Assembly (NCBI GenBank): GCA_022563055.1 | Contig: JADFOB010000094.1 | Location: 1-6,016 of the forward strand | Direction: 5' to 3' | From: Planctomycetota bacterium | GTDB taxonomy: Bacteria; Planctomycetota; Phycisphaerae; UBA1845 | DNA length: 6,016 nt | Shown: positions 5,966 through 6,016 of the stretch, in pieces | How the letters are laid out: each line of letters starts with the position of its first letter | Position numbering within the stretch: the first letter of the stretch is position 1 | Notes under the pieces: generated by a model | What the model was told of the DNA's origin: nothing | Databases searched by the model: none | The model's input: the letters and a program-made list of their open reading frames with translations, nothing else | Position numbers and translations under genes: made by a program

Positions 5966-6016
5966 CAAGCGGCAGCAGGTGCCCGCAGTGCTACTTCTAC
6001 GCCTACGCATAACACT

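Noticed and set aside
5815..6015. 66-codon minus-strand frame at the right end
   Set aside because: It runs through the REP-like palindrome and its product is low-complexity. It also overlaps the arsC start, so it is not a credible gene.

Overview
The window looks like part of a chromosome from a GC-rich, flagellated bacterium, most likely a member of the Planctomycetota. That placement is an inference from the style of the flagellin and FlgL sequences and from GC-rich intergenic palindromes. No rRNA or other phylogenetic marker is present, so it stays provisional.

Region 1 (84-4599, + strand) is a late flagellar cluster in the order flgL, fliW, csrA, fliC (flagellin). This is close to the flgL-(yviE)-fliW-csrA-hag order of Bacillus subtilis. 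FlgL is the hook-filament junction protein and FliC is the filament subunit. CsrA is an RNA-binding translational repressor, and FliW is the protein that sequesters CsrA until flagellin is scarce. The cluster therefore carries both the structural parts and the homeostatic switch that matches flagellin synthesis to secretion. FlgL is about twice the usual length because three diverged copies of a flagellin-IN-type module are inserted in its middle. The gaps before fliW (85 nt), csrA (226 nt) and fliC (122 nt) are long for an operon. Each holds small hairpins with GGA in the loop or GGA-rich Shine-Dalgarno sequences, which suggests that CsrA may act on all three genes.

Region 2 (4600-4851) is non-coding and lies between the convergent ends of fliC and tadA. 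It holds a short direct repeat, an 8-bp hairpin and a 153-bp nested inverted-repeat element (4669-4821). That element can fold as a 17-bp closing stem with two 9-bp inner arms.

Region 3 (4852-5818, - strand) is a two-gene unit transcribed leftward: arsC (thioredoxin-type arsenate reductase) followed by tadA (tRNA adenosine-34 deaminase). They are separated by about one nucleotide if tadA starts at its GTG.

Region 4 (5819-6016) has no convincing gene. It holds a second imperfect palindrome (5901-5965) of REP-like character. Bases 1-83 also hold no recognisable gene; a stop codon at 16-18 could be the end of an upstream gene (flgK would be expected), but too little is visible to say so.
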